Shown here: in pieces, positions 41,808 to 53,150 of the stretch
How the letters are laid out: each line of letters starts with the position of its first letter
Numbering within the stretch: position 1 is the first letter of the stretch
Assembly (NCBI RefSeq): GCF_023078275.1
Contig: NC_062977.1
Location: 15,459,118-15,523,117 of the forward strand
Direction of reading: 5' to 3'
Source of the DNA: Leguminivora glycinivorella
Taxonomy: Eukaryota > Arthropoda > Insecta > Lepidoptera > Tortricidae
DNA length: 64,000 nucleotides
Notes under the pieces: model-generated
What the model was told of the DNA's origin: nothing
Seen by the model: only the letters and a program-made list of their open reading frames with translations
The model's database searches: none
Translations under genes and position numbers: made by a program

Positions 41808-43636
41808 CAGTAGCGGCTTGCCCTGAAGTGCGCTTGTGCGGTGCACTCCCAAAAATAATCACAATTAAACTATAGTAATACATCAATTATGGTACCTCAA
41901 ATTAATGTATTATACTATATAAAAACTATCGCAAAAAAGTCCAATCAAACAATTACTTATATTTCTTAAAAGTTCATTATACAGTCTATATTAATCCGCC
42001 AATTCCCTTCCTATACAATTCCATACGCACCGCGCTCAACGGAGCGCTTTGAATTGCGCTCCTATGGAGAAATATTCAGTATATTCTCTAATACGAAATT
42101 CAGTAAGAGCGAAAGAGAAGTTTAGTCACAGCTCCGCGCGTGAGACAGAAGATTATGTATGAAATATTAGGTAAATCTGGAGCGCCGCTCCTAGGGACGT
42201 TTGACCACAGAGCTATATCAAGATAGAAAGAAAAAGTATCATATTTAGTACCGCGAACGGCAGTCTGCTCGACAATTGGATGTCAAAATTAGTTTTCCAT
42301 TGCGGTTTTAATTTGACGAGCTCGATTTGGCGTGCGTTCAAAACAAACGACCTATAAATATGAAATAAATGCTAGAATAATGTGTTTGTAATGATTGTAA
42401 TGAAAATAAATTGATTTGGTCTTAGAGTACGAGCGATGTAAAAATAAGCCATGAATTCAAACTGTCGAGTCAATTCACATTTGTGGTATCAAGTATTTAT
42501 CTATTTATTCAACAGATTAAAAAGTATGCAACACAAATTAAATTACAAATACATTCATGCAAAAATCTTAAACTAACTTATATTATAAATATTGTAAACT
42601 ACATTAATAATTAACTAGGATAATCCAATCATAATAAGAACACCAATAAATGCGAAATGTTACACGATCGGTCTCCCTGTCAACCGCCAAGCTTTTTCCT
42701 TCTATCTCGATATAGGTCTGTGGGTTTGTCCTTGATTACCGTCTCGGTTGCATCGCGCAGGCGCGAAATGCGTCGCGGTCATCCGCGACCCGCGTATTTC
42801 GCGCGCTATTTTGTTAATTGTTAGTAAACAATAGATAAACAAGTTTTATTTTGCCAATTTGCAATGCAATTTTGCCTTATTTTGAAACCGTTTAAATTGT
42901 TTTTATTGCAAGTGTGTGAGAATAGATGGATACAATGTGACATTTATAAAAGAGTGTGAAAAAACTTTTGCAACGCGATTAGAATTAAAAGCTAAAGGAC
43001 CACCGTGGCCTGACCTTAAACTTACGCAAATATGTTTTTCAAAAACCAAAATTTTACACGTGTTTTTAAAACGGAACAGTATGAAAAAACACCGTGGTTA
43101 TGTGGATGTGAAAAAAGTGACAAACTGTTTTACTTTCCATGTCTTTTATTTGGAGCGGGCGCGGACGGCGGAGGTGGTGAGTCTGCATGGACCGATACCG
43201 GCGTCAGTGACTTATCACATCTTTCGATGAAAATAAAAAAAAACAATCACAATCCCGCATTAATTTACTGAATGAACTGCAGTTTTCGTCTATTCATTTT
43301 TATGTTTTACTGTTATTAACCCTGAAGCTCGGCAGCTATATAAATTAAATAAAGAATATTTTTCACTGAAATTTAAACTTATAGTTCAGGCATTTATTGG
43401 AAAATTGAAGGAAAGAAAAAAAATGCATCTCTCGAGTCAATTTAATATGATTTAAATTTAATCACATTGAATAAGTACAAACAGGAACACTAGACTTTAT
43501 GCCGTTGTAATAGGAATTACAAATACACAGTTAATAGTGTTGATTATATTATGTAGTCTACATACATGTAGGACCTTGGTCCTTACGATGATTATTTGGG
43601 TGAACACCCACAAATTACAGCCGCGAGCCGCCTCTG
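41808..43636. mobile_element. hAT-like DNA element 2 (1829 bp), internally deleted
   Basis: Left end CAGTAGCGGCTTGC; right end, read inward, CAGAGGCGGCTCGC. Eleven of the first 14 bases agree. It is flanked by an 8-bp direct duplication GACTCAGG (41800-41807 and 43637-43644), and the two SINE halves rejoin when it is removed. CAG-type termini and 8-bp duplications are hAT features. It contains the TTF-finger start of a hAT transposase (42916-43271) but not the catalytic domain, so it is an internally deleted, non-autonomous copy. A GC-rich stretch at 42735-42810, upstream of the finger, may be the old promoter. Confidence 0.9.
42916..43271 (+). pseudogene. N-terminal TTF zinc-finger part of a ZMYM1-like hAT transposase (frameshifted)
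   Basis: One frame gives FATRLELKAKGPPWPDLKL. After about 43035 the next frame gives RVFKTEQYEKTPWLCGCEKS then FYFPCLLFGAG, WTDTGVSDLSHLSMKIKKN, ending at a TGA. The order (PDLK, then W-L-C-G-C, then F-P-C-L-L-F, then WTKTG-like and HLS-KIKKHE-like) is that of the TTF-type zinc finger at the start of ZMYM1-like hAT transposases, which would bind transposon ends. The switch occurs in TTTTTCAAAAACC, so a one-base indel is likely. No in-frame ATG start is visible. The RNase H-like catalytic and C-terminal dimerisation domains are absent. Confidence 0.78.
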
Positions 43637-43765
43637 GACTCAGGAACAAATATCTGTGCTCATCACACAAATAAATGCCCTTCGGGCTTTGAACCCGGGA
43701 CCGCGTCTTAGCAGGCAGGGTCACTACGCGCTAGGCCAGACCAGTCGTCTGGCAAATATTTACAC
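43637..43765 (-). mobile_element. SINE family I copy, 5' half
   Basis: GACTCAGGAACAAATATCTG, CACACAAATAAATGCCC, CTTTGAACCCGGGACCG and GGCCAGACCAGTCGTC: the reverse complement of the SINE head, completing the half at 41668-41807. The sum of the halves, less one duplication, is about 260 bp, the expected SINE length. Confidence 0.92.
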
Positions 43766-44329
43766 ATACTTAGGTATTTAAATACATACTTAATATATTT
43801 GATTTGTGTTTTCGTGATGATTTGTGTTATTAACTATTATTAAAACCACTCCTTGTGTTAACCCTAAGTTTTTTCTTAGAATGACCATACTATTAAGTTT
43901 TAGCCACTAGCGACCCACCATCAGGTGTGATCGTGGTCAAACGTCTACCTATTCAAAAAAAAAAAATTGCCAGTCACATTTGAATCAATGGTACTATTTT
44001 TGAAAATCGAACAAATCAAAACAAATGCAACTCAATTTTATTTAACGTAGATTCAAATTCCATTGTAGGTATTTTGTCCTAGTATTAGGACATTGAACCC
44101 CAGGAGGTTAACTCACAGTAAAAAAACAAAGTAAAAGTTCCATTGTAATTAACCGAAGGACGAACGAAAACGAAAGCTTTTTATCATCGACCAATGAAAC
44201 CAGTCATCCGGTACTTATTGCACTTTACTATCATAACACGTCATGCGTGTATTTAATTATGAACTTTATTAAAACTTGATGCGTACTGATATTTTGGTAT
44301 ATCGAGTTTAACTTGCTAATAAAAGTATT
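43766..44329. other. No gene seen; possible promoter side of the next entry
   Basis: AT-rich. No clear core promoter. Confidence 0.4.
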
Positions 44330-44404
44330 ATGTCCAAAATAGATGGCATAGAATTGCTAAACGCACTTGAAGTACCAACAAGCGAAGAAGAATGCACGCT
44401 TTTT
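44330..44404 (+). CDS. Possible first coding exon or truncated small ORF
   Basis: An ATG (A at -3) opens 25 codons, MSKIDGIELLNALEVPTS followed by EEECTLF, and reaches GTGAGT at 44405-44410 in phase 0. The peptide looks protein-like (acidic, balanced). However, the donor overlaps the first bases of family C copy 2, so the donor may be an accident of that insertion; read through, the frame stops about ten codons later. Gene not recognised. Confidence 0.33.
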
Positions 44405-44408
44405 GTGA

Positions 44409-44498
44409 GTTACGGCTCAGCCACGACATTGGTCTAAGCGCGACAGCGGTGAGCGGCGGCCATACATTGGAGCGAGACACAGCGATGGGACTTTTCAT
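44409..44498 (+). repeat. Family C repeat copy 2: uninterrupted (empty) site
   Basis: GTTACGGCTCAGCCACGACA, TTGGT, CTAAGCGC, GACAGCGGTGAGCGGCGGCC and AGCGATGGGACTTTTCAT. It aligns with both parts of family C flanking hAT-like element 1 and shows a single CTAAGCGC where that insertion has two TTAAGCGC. Confidence 0.88.
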
Positions 44499-45352
44499 TT
44501 GCACATATGGCTGCGGCTGGGCCGTTAGAGGACTGCGTCTCTGCGGGGTTCCAGAACAGATCAAACACAGCACACATAACCATTAACCCCCCAAAACGCA
44601 TTTTTTTTTTTCGGGATGACCATGCATGTCAATAAGTGAAGAACTCAGATATTGTATCAAGTTGTTGATTTAAGCAAGGCCCGAGGTTTTAGGTCTCAAC
44701 TTATGAGATTCTGCCACCCAATTTTTGGAGTCCTAAAATCAAGTGAGAGGTAATGGAAGTTGCTCAGTTTAAACTATAATTCACCTCTCAATGCATGGTC
44801 TAACATACTAAGTAGGTACACAAACATTCACTGGTCTTTCCACATTAATGTATTCCCCCAGAGATCGGTGCGGTTTTCGGCAAAACGAATTGCTGCTCCC
44901 ATTGCCCCCGAGACGACTAATGGACATTATTAATGACCTACTATTGTTAACTATTTACTATGTATTATGTACCTGACATAGTCAAGGTTTTTTTTGTAGT
45001 TTATTATATTATTGATCTTGCTAAGGGAAAGTTGCGGACATGGAATAAGTAGGTACTTTAATTAGTTATTGCAATAATAATGAGGTGTTATCTAGTCTTC
45101 CACTTTAAATGTTCTTAACTTCTTTGGATTGTTTTCATTTTGAATGCGGGCGGGTTCTCTATTCGTAGTCACATCAATCAATCTACAAAGTGGAAAAACG
45201 CTGAGACCGGTTGCGATCGTAGTACCTCTGTAAAAACTTTCCGTGTGCGAAAATGCAGTTATTTTTGCTTTTATTCTGTAACATCAGCTTAAATATCTAG
45301 TCTAGTCTAATCTAATTATTTTAAAAAATTGGTAAAATAATACCAAAGTAGA
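44499..45352. other. No gene seen
   Basis: Nothing recognised. Confidence 0.5.
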
Positions 45353-45649
45353 TTTTTAACCCCCGACGCAAAAACGACGGGGTGTTATAAGTTTGACGTG
45401 TCTGTCTGTGTGTGTGTTTGTCTGTCTCTGTCTGTCTGTCTGTCTTTCTGTCTGTCTGTGTGTATGTTTGTCTGTTTGTCTGTCTGTCTGTCTGTGGCAT
45501 CGTAGCTCCCGAACAGATGAACCGATTTCGATTTCGTTTTAATGTTTGAAAGCTGAGTTAGTCGGGAGTGTTCTTAGCCATGTTTTATGAAAATCAGTCC
45601 ACTATGTCGCGGTCGGGGTTTTTTCAAAATTTTAATTTTGTGGTTAGGA
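45353..45649 (-). mobile_element. Family A copy 6 (antisense), full length
   Basis: TTTTTAACCCCCGACGCAAA, ACGGGGTGTTATAAGTTTGA, a (TCTG)n tract, GGCATCGTAGCTCCCGAACA and GTCGCGGTCGGGG, ending TTTTAATTTTGTGGTTAGG. Confidence 0.92.
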
Positions 45650-45970
45650 AAGCATTAATTAAACATCATGTCATATCATTTACATTGGTATACCACTAAT
45701 TCGCTTGGCAAAACAAATAAAACCAAAATCATTACCCAATCAGCCAATTACACCACACAAAGTTCAACTCCCAACAACCAATTTCAAGTTCATTCCCAGC
45801 AAATTGTGGACCCAATGAACGGGAATGAACTAACAACAAATTGCAATACCCTTTAGCAATACTCGTAAATCGATTGCACTCGTTACTTGGGAAATTTAAT
45901 TAAATGTTACTCTGCACTCAGAAGCTTCGTAAATTGCTAACGGTTCTGAGTTCTGATTTTCCCGCTTTTC
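45650..45970. other. No gene seen
   Basis: A 62-codon frame here is Asn/Thr/Ser-rich, low-complexity and unsupported. Confidence 0.5.
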
Positions 45971-45971
45971 A

Positions 45972-46080
45972 GCGATGCCAAAGTGACAATCGTTGACGCT
46001 ACGTGGCGATTGCAACGTAGTCTGGCTCAGTCACGCCACTACAGAAGAGGGATGAGCTATTAGGTACGAAACGCTTACGA
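45972..46080 (+). mobile_element. Family D-related copy 6 (diverged subfamily)
   Basis: AAGTGACAATCGTTGACGCT and GTAGTCTGGCTCAGTCACGC, as at 33521. It lies beside copy 7 in opposite orientation. Confidence 0.6.
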
Positions 46081-46122
46081 AGCGTAAGAGATTGTGACGT
46101 CGGCTAGGTAGGTACCCAGTGT

Positions 46123-46285
46123 GCATAAGCCAAATGCACGAACGCTCACGATAATATCTCGTTCGTAGCTATCTATCTCTATCGCTCTTACAGATTGGCG
46201 CGACAAAGCCAGACTACATTTCTGCGGCGTTTCGATGGCTTTTCGCGTCGCAGAAATGTCATTCGGCTACGGGGCCAGTTGTGAC
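46123..46285 (-). mobile_element. Family D MITE copy 7
   Basis: AAGCCAAATGCACGAACGCT through TAGCTATCTATCTCTATCGC and TTGGCGCGACAAAGCC to AAATGTCATTCGGCTACGGG. Both termini are present. Confidence 0.85.
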
Positions 46286-48149
46286 ATGGATGACGTACTA
46301 TCGCTGCATAAGCTAGTTTGGGGAAAACCTCTACTCCATTAATGAAATAGACCGTTTGCTTACAGCCCCTGAGAAAAATTCTACTTTTTTAACAAAAGGT
46401 ATCTATATCGTCTATCTGATACCGGAAACCAGCAAAGTTCGACAGCGTAGTGACCGACATTGTGATACCGTTATTGAAAATGGTACCAATAAAATAATAT
46501 TGAACGAGACTGTAGGTGCTTGTACAAAAGTATATTTTAAAATGAAAAAGATTTTTCGGTATCTATTTTAAATTCCTCCGTGAAAAAATAGTTGTACGTG
46601 TTCTATCATAAATTTTGAAATAACTGGCAAGATGAATATTTTCAGAAGAGCTATACAGATCGTTAACGTTTAGTCATTTATTTCTAAACGAAAGTTAGGG
46701 AGGTTGTCGCAAAGTAAACACGAGTGTCGGGACAAGATAAAGGAAACTTGTTAAAGAAAATAATGCAGGAAATATTTTGAATATTCTGGCAATAATTGCT
46801 AACACAGTGCAAGTAGTCAGACAAACTTATGGTTGTGGTTTTGCTTCTTTATCAGAAACTAACATACAATCCAAAGTAGTATATCTGCAAATGATTACAA
46901 ATATCATAATGCCCCCAAAGAACCATTAGAATATTTTTCCCCTAAATCTGAAAAAGTATGCATTAATCTACAAATATATTATTAATGTACGATACTCGTA
47001 CATACATTTAATCCTTTTCGTATACCTAAGGTTATAAAACATTTAATAGAATAAACAAGTTTAGATTATAAAAATTGAAAATATGTAATCGACAAAATAA
47101 ATTATTCTTATATACCTAGTACTCATTTAAGTGAATTGTAATAATTCTTATGAGTAATAAAGATTCTTTAAACCTAAATAATAAAGGTTCGTTCAATAGT
47201 CACGTAAGCATCAGGTACGTATGTAATGCCACAGAATATAAATAATAGTACAACGTAATACAGTCCCACTTTGTCAGCACGATAGGCCTCGTAAAATAAA
47301 GATTACAGCCCTAAAGGTGACAGAAGATTCATAACATAAATAATAACTACCAGGAAAATCTGAAGCTAACCGTGTCCCAAACAAATCTGCGTTATTTGTC
47401 AACGTTTTTGTGCTAAAAACGTTATATTAAGCTTCCTGTCCTTCAGCTTTACGTTACGCGGGAATAAATGAGAAAAAACCTGCCATCCGTACTCTTTTTG
47501 GTTTTTAATCCGTTAAAAAATGCTACAAAAGTATTAGAAGTTTTAAGACTTTAAAGTAGAAGCAAGCTTGTTAGGATTACCGAGTTCAAAGAGGCTGAAG
47601 TAAAATGAACTTGGAAGTTTCTGTAGTCAACCAAAGCAGCCTTAAAGTCCTTTAATCCTAGTTAAAATGCATTTACCACGGCGACAATTATTTGCAATCA
47701 ATTTAATAAGCACTGTCAGTATTTTTAACAGTTTACTATCGACATTCATACCTAAGAATTAGTATTTTAACATATCAATATTAACCCAACGACGGGTGTT
47801 GGATTAATTTCCGTGCACTATCACTATTTCGTATAAATAAACATCCTATTAAAAGCGGAAAAAAACTAAGCATCTTAAAGTAGCTGACAATTTAAGTACC
47901 CCTAGAATGTCTCTCATAGTGCGAAGTTACTGCTGAGAGCAAGGAGAGCTTAGACGCTCTTTAAAGGAGAGATTTTTAAAATAAAAAGACACCTATACTA
48001 GTACTAGTGCTTTAGTCTGCGCCATTTCCAAATTCTTAATAGCAATACAAGTGAAACATGAGGTATCAACTGTTCAAATTAAGCTACAGAGTAGGTGCCA
48101 GAGGCGGACATAGCTAACTCTGCGATTTGTCCATGCAATGACAATTTGA
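46286..48149. other. No gene seen; long AT-rich stretch
   Basis: A 71-codon frame at 46356-46571 resembles no known protein. No repeat families recognised by eye. Confidence 0.5.
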
Positions 48150-48300
48150 TTAATAAACTGAAATAAATGTCATATACAAATAAAAAATGACTAAGGCCTC
48201 CAAGTGTCCAACGCTGGATTCGAACCAGCGTACTCCGTTATAGCCACGGATGCCTGAACCACTCGGCCAACTGGTCACGCCGGCAAGGGTCGAAATTTTT
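48150..48300 (-). mobile_element. SINE family II with clear tRNA-like head
   Basis: Read on the minus strand: TTGGCCGAGTGGTTCAGGCA (box A/D-arm), an anticodon arm TCCGT-GGCTATA-ACGGA, then GCTGG-TTCGAAT-CCAGC (T-arm with a perfect 5-bp stem). The anticodon loop lacks the usual T33, and the acceptor stem does not pair, so it is not a functional tRNA. The 3' body contains TAAACTGAAATA inverted, shared with 33051. Confidence 0.72.
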
Positions 48301-48514
48301 AAGTATATGACACAATTACTGAAGGCTTATGGCGCCTATGAAAATAATTTAATTTGTTATTAGAGAATTTGATTAATGTCGAATTTCTATGAAAGCGTAA
48401 CATTAATAATAACACATACTCTCACGATTGTGTGTAAGCAAACATGGAAACTTAAGCACATGAAACTGATCACGTTTTGCAGCTCTTAGTAAAATGGTTG
48501 AAAAAAGCCGAAAT

Positions 48515-48660
48515 TGTGATATTGTAGTGACAGGTTCCTAGCCGCACTATAATTTGAATACATATCCGACAGTCAACTTCTACGACACCCATGGGCCATG
48601 GGCGGAAAGAGGGTGGTGGAACTGGTGGAATCGTTAGCCCGTCACCACACAGGCAATAAT
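48515..48660 (-). mobile_element. Family G copy 3, 5' part (antisense)
   Basis: GATATTGTAGTGACAGGTTC, CATATCCGACAGTCAACTTC, TACGACACCCATGGG and TTAGCCCGTCACCACACAGG parallel 56030-56140. Confidence 0.65.
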
Positions 48661-49441
48661 TTATAACTATAATCTCTTACTACATAATTATGTTCTATCA
48701 AGGTTATAAAATATCCGAAATTGAAATTTATTGCAACCAAAAAGTGTCCTCAGTGTAACGTGTTTGTAATAACCATGTACTATAATATTTGCGTACAATA
48801 CTTGTAAACTGTCATCATTACAGCGTCGAATAAAGAGGTTACGTTGCATAAAACCTGTATGAAAGAGCCATAGACAACCCGCGGCGAGAGCGAGAAATGA
48901 GGCCAGGACGCTCCAAGGCTGTTCTTGCTAACACCTTAGCACAACCAGTTTAAGTAAGAACAACCAACCCTTTGCAAGCACTTCTGATAAGAGGTCTCAC
49001 TATTCTGGTTATTAAGTCTCGTTTGGTAAGTAGAATACCGCGTTGTCGAATGAGCGTGCTCTGAATACTTTTCATTCCCGCCAAGGAAAACTTGCTTAAT
49101 ACAGCACGCCCGCAACGAAAGGGTTCGCATTTTTAAGGGGATACAGTTATATTTTTATTTTTGTGTTGACCTAGTTTGGATTTTGTTGCATATGCCTTTG
49201 GCCTTTGGTTATTTTTGCTAAATTAAGGCAAACGGTCGCGGCTGTGGTGTGCAATAAATATGAATAACGACGGGGATTGCCGCACAAGTTACTGATGTTC
49301 CTAGCTTGTGAACTAAGTATTTAGTTTCACTTACTGTTTTTACTTCTGAAGTTAACTTAAACAGATTTAAATTTTAGTCTTTACATATCACAATCAAATT
49401 TTACTCGACACTAGGAATTTTGGGTTAAATTGTGGCGTAGG
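48661..49441. other. No gene seen
   Basis: Nothing recognised. A GTAAGT at 49026 lacks a convincing upstream exon. Confidence 0.5.
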
Positions 49442-49600
49442 CGAGAGGCTGGCAACCTGTCACTGCAATGTCACAATTTCGTTTTCTTTCAACCCCTTAT
49501 TTGCCTTGGCACTCTTGAGTGGCACTGAAGCTTTAGTAGTTTCATGTGTTCTGCCTACCCCTTTATGGGATACAGGCGTGATTGTATGTATGTGTGTATG
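49442..49600 (+). mobile_element. Family G copy 4
   Basis: GAGGCTGGCAACCTGTCACT, CCCCTTATTTGCCTTGGCAC, TTCTGCCTACCCCTTTATGG and CAGGCGTGATTGTATGTATG, followed by (TATG)n. Confidence 0.82.
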
Positions 49601-49647
49601 TATGTACTAGGAAATTTGGCTTTGTATCGTCTGAAAATTTCAACACA

Positions 49648-49891
49648 TTTTTAACCCCCGATGCAAAAACGACGGGGTGTTATAAGTTTGACGTGTCTCT
49701 CTGTCTGTCTGTCTGTGTGTGTGTTTGTCTGTGGCAACGTAGCTCGCGAACGGATGAATCGATTTAGGTTTAGTTTTTTTTTGTTTGAAAGCTGAGTTAG
49801 TCGGGAATGTTCTTAGCCATGATTGATATATGAAAATCGGTCCACTATGTCGCGGTCGGGGGCTTTTCAAAATTTTAATTTTTAGGTTAGG
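49648..49891 (-). mobile_element. Family A copy 7 (antisense)
   Basis: TTTTTAACCCCCGATGCAAA, a short GTCT tract, GTAGCTCGCGAACGGATGAA, GTCGCGGTCGGGGGCTTTTC and TTTTTAGGTTAGG. Short microsatellite compared with copies 2 and 4. Confidence 0.9.
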
Positions 49892-50876
49892 TTATTAACG
49901 ACGCAATTCACGCATTAGTTTCGTCTGTCAATTTTATTCAATATATATACTTCCACCTTCGTTATTAAATATTATACATATTAAATGAAACATTAGTTTC
50001 CAAGTCTGACGTAAGCAGTATCATACAGGTGCAAGAAACTTCATGCCAGTAGAACTCGATCAAGGACTTATGAAAATTAAATAACGATACAAATGTCAGT
50101 GGAGCTAATACCTTGAAAAGCTCGAAAACTGGGCCTTTGTCAACAATTACTGTGCCGTGATATCGCGCTTCCTGTCACGAAATGAAGGGCTCATTTATTA
50201 TGCCTTTGTTCGATTGATAGAAAATTCTAACCATTTCTTTATTGAGTGTGTAGGTGTAAATCAATTTAATAATGAAGTTCAAGGCGAGGAGACTTATATT
50301 TGTCTTTGTTTGAACTATATTGGTGTCATATGGAGTAGTAATAACATACTCGTGTGATGTTCTGTGCAGGAAAGGAGAAACATTTTGCTCCTGTTCTACT
50401 TTTAAGACACTGACGATATGTATTACTTATATATACCACAATTTCATTAGATAAATTTTGAAATTCAAACAGAAATACTTCTCAATTCCGACTTTTACTC
50501 TTAAAGTCATGTACAGAAATTTTGTTCTATAACAACATTTCCAAGTACAGTCAGCATCGCATATATGTACTTGTAACAGTAACTGTAACTTCATTATTAC
50601 GATAACAAGAGTGTGTTACGATATATTTCTCACACACATAGAACATCTCCTCCATCTCACATTTGCCGCAGGCCATCTTCGTACCTACAGCGGTCGGTTC
50701 CAAAGCACGAGAGATTTTAATATCCACTGAGTACAAAAGCATGTTTTAAGTACAGTCATCATCAAAAGTGGCGGATCAAACAACGCTTCCGAAGTAACTA
50801 CCACGAGTACCACGTTACCGCTAAATAAAAAGAGATGCTTGTCTGTGTCTATATACTTCGAAAGAATAATTAAACT
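49892..50876. other. No gene seen
   Basis: AT-rich. Frames of 60-66 codons near 50157 and 50551 lack support. Confidence 0.5.
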
Positions 50877-51303
50877 ATGACAATAGGCTAGTTTCCTATA
50901 CTTAAAATAAAATATTTTATGCAGTGCACGAAATAAAGCACCACATAATTAGAAGAAAAATATGGACAATAGTTATGTTTAAACATAATTTATATTTAAT
51001 AAGTCAAAGAGAAAGATATAAAGTAAATGAATTGACCGTGACGTCACTCCTCGGTATTTCATAGTAATTCCATATTAGCAAATCGTTTTGATTTTGACAG
51101 TTCTTAAAAATAAGCTGATTTTACTAGTAGGAAGGTAGGAACCTAAGAGTTTTGAATGATTCACGGTTATTTTCATTAGGCTTCCGTGATCATGATGCAT
51201 GCAACTGCGTCGAAATATCGGGAGCTCGACAAAAATCAAAAAGGTAATCACGGTCTATATCCCGGTCAATATAAGTCTAGTAGGAAACTAGCCTATTTTG
51301 ACA
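50877..51303. mobile_element. MITE X (427 bp)
   Basis: TGACAATAGGCTAGTTTCCT at the left and AGGAAACTAGCCTATTTTGA at the right are inverted termini. No transposase. Confidence 0.7.
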
Positions 51304-51611
51304 TTGACCGCGAACTGTACAGATCTATATTTAAAAAAGCTATTCGGGATCGTACTTTTGGTGCATTGTTTCACCCGCTTACTTTTGTCGCTGACTGTAC
51401 AACAATCTGTCCGTCCTGCTGCTTTAACTATCCCGTTTCCCGGGGCGACGGAATAAATGATTATATGGCTTATGTGTGAAGGAATAGGAGCAATTATAGC
51501 GTGGAACACGGGCGAGGAAGCGGACGATTTGTGGCCTCAAATCACTCGGGCTGGGGAGGGATCCTACGTCCCACCTCGCACGGTAACTAAGTAGACGATT
51601 ATTTTATGAGA
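51304..51611. other. No gene seen
   Basis: A 97-codon frame overlapping 51186-51479 runs partly through MITE X and has no recognisable domain. Confidence 0.45.
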
Positions 51612-51792
51612 TACTAGTTTTTGCTCGTGGCTTCGCACGCGTTAGAAAGAGACAAAGTGTAGCCTATGTCACTCTCCATCCCTTCAACTATCTCCACTTC
51701 AAAAATCACGTCAATTCGTTGCTCCGTTTTGCCGTGAAAGACGGACAAACAAACAGACACACACACTTTCCCATTTATAATATTAAGTATGG
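51612..51792 (+). mobile_element. Family R copy 1
   Basis: TACTAGTTTTTGCTCGTGGC, TTCGCACGCGTTAGAAAGAG, CACTCTCCATCCCTTCAACT, GCTCCGTTTTGCCGTGAAAG and TATAATATTAAGTATGGAT. A very common lepidopteran interspersed repeat type. Also at 52949 (minus) and 60469 (plus). Confidence 0.85.
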
Positions 51793-51839
51793 ATGTATCG
51801 TAAATGCCAATTTATGGTATTAGCTACATATATTGACAA

Positions 51840-52025
51840 TATTTTCGGTGAAGGAATACATCGTGAGGAAACCGGACTAATTCCAATAAGGCCTAGTTAC
51901 CCTTTGGGTTGGAAGGTCAGACGGCAGTCGCTTTCGTAAAAACTAGTGCCTACGCCAAATCTTGGGATTAGTTGTCACAGCGGACCCCAGGCCCGGGATA
52001 ACGCAAAGAGGATGATGATGATTGA
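51840..52025 (+). mobile_element. Family H copy 3 (sense) with (GAT)n tail
   Basis: TTTTCGGTGAAGGAATACAT, CGTGAGGAAACCGGACTAAT, GGTCAGACGGCAGTCGCTTT, CCTACGCCAAATCTTGGGAT and CGCAAAGAGGATGATGATGA. The tail marks the 3' end. Confidence 0.82.
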
Positions 52026-52696
52026 CAATCAATTGAAACGTGATATGATCTCTTCAGGGTGAAGTTACAATAGTTACATTTATCCTCATCGAGTCGATTT
52101 TATGTGTGAGAATCGCTCGACAGTATGAAAACGCTTACGCATAGGAAAGCTAGAAGCATACGTACGCATGTTTATACTGATGAGCATTTCTTATACACAA
52201 AATGCGGTTCGATTCTGATAGATGTGACTTCAGCCTAAATAGATTGTCTGTCGGGTATTATCTTTCGAGTAAGTAGGTACATCTTGAACTCATTGCTAAT
52301 TTTTGAACCAGATCCCAATTTTCATTGCGTCTTCGTTTAGTGTTTTTAGAATATCTGAGTACCTACTTAAGATATAGGTCTCTATTAAAAAATATAGGCA
52401 CTTGTCTCTTATGGTATTCTAGTCATTGGACTAAGGAATTAACACATTTTTTTATAACTTATTTTCTATGATGTTCTTAAGGCACATTGTAAGTCATTTT
52501 CTACAAAGTCTATAGTCCATGACCTAGCACCACACATATTCAATTTACCCAGCAGGATATCGGCCGGATCTTACGAAGACGTAAGATCAATCATCGTCTG
52601 CAGTCAAAGGCCCACCAATTTGTTTGTCACATCATGTGTTACACAAGTTATGGTAATCTCAAATTGTAAAGAACAACGAACCGATAATCGATATAA
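52026..52696. other. No gene seen
   Basis: Nothing recognised. Confidence 0.5.
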
Positions 52697-52948
52697 TACA
52701 CGGTGAAATTATAAGGACTGTTCAAACTTTGCAAAGTGACTTTTGATGGGAGTATGGGATGGGACCAATGCTGAAATCGCAAACAATTTTGGCTGTTTCA
52801 TACATTTCGACTGTTATGATGCCGTTCATTTCTATGGAACAGCTAATTTTCTTTCGCGATTATCATTGGTCCCATAATAAAAGTTGTTAATTATGATCTC
52901 AAAAGTCGCTATGCAAAGTTTAAACAATCCTTTTTATTTCACCCTGTA
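52697..52948. mobile_element. MITE Y (252 bp), mariner-like ends
   Basis: TACACGGTGAAATTATAAGG, ACTGTTCAAACTTTGCAAAG and TGACTTTTGA at the left. The right end, inverted, reads TACAGGGTGAAATAAAAAGG and ATTGTTTAAACTTTGCATAG. TA borders are consistent with Tc1/mariner-type insertion. It abuts family R copy 2. Confidence 0.85.
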
Positions 52949-53131
52949 TATCCATACTAATATTATAATGGGAAAGTGTGTGTGTGTCTGTTCGTTTTCA
53001 GTCCTTCACGGCAAAACGGAAAACGAATTGTCGTGATTTTTTAAGTGGAGATAGTTGAAGGGATGAAAAGTGACATAGGCTACTTTTTGTCTCTTTCTAA
53101 CGCGAGCGAAGCCGCCGGCAAAAGCTAGTCA
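52949..53131 (-). mobile_element. Family R copy 2 (antisense)
   Basis: TATCCATACTAATATTATAA, GTCCTTCACGGCAAAACGGA, AGTTGAAGGGATGAAAAGTG, TTTTTGTCTCTTTCTAACGC and GCCGCCGGCAAAAGCTAGT. Confidence 0.87.
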
Positions 53132-53150
53132 ATGAATAATCGAAATCTAG

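Noticed and set aside
48190..48290. Possible tRNA gene on the minus strand
   Set aside because: T-arm and anticodon stem pair well, but T33 is missing, the acceptor stem does not pair and the sequence continues into a SINE-like body.
51186..51479. 97-codon plus-strand frame
   Set aside because: Half of it runs through the terminal repeat of MITE X; the remainder resembles no protein family.
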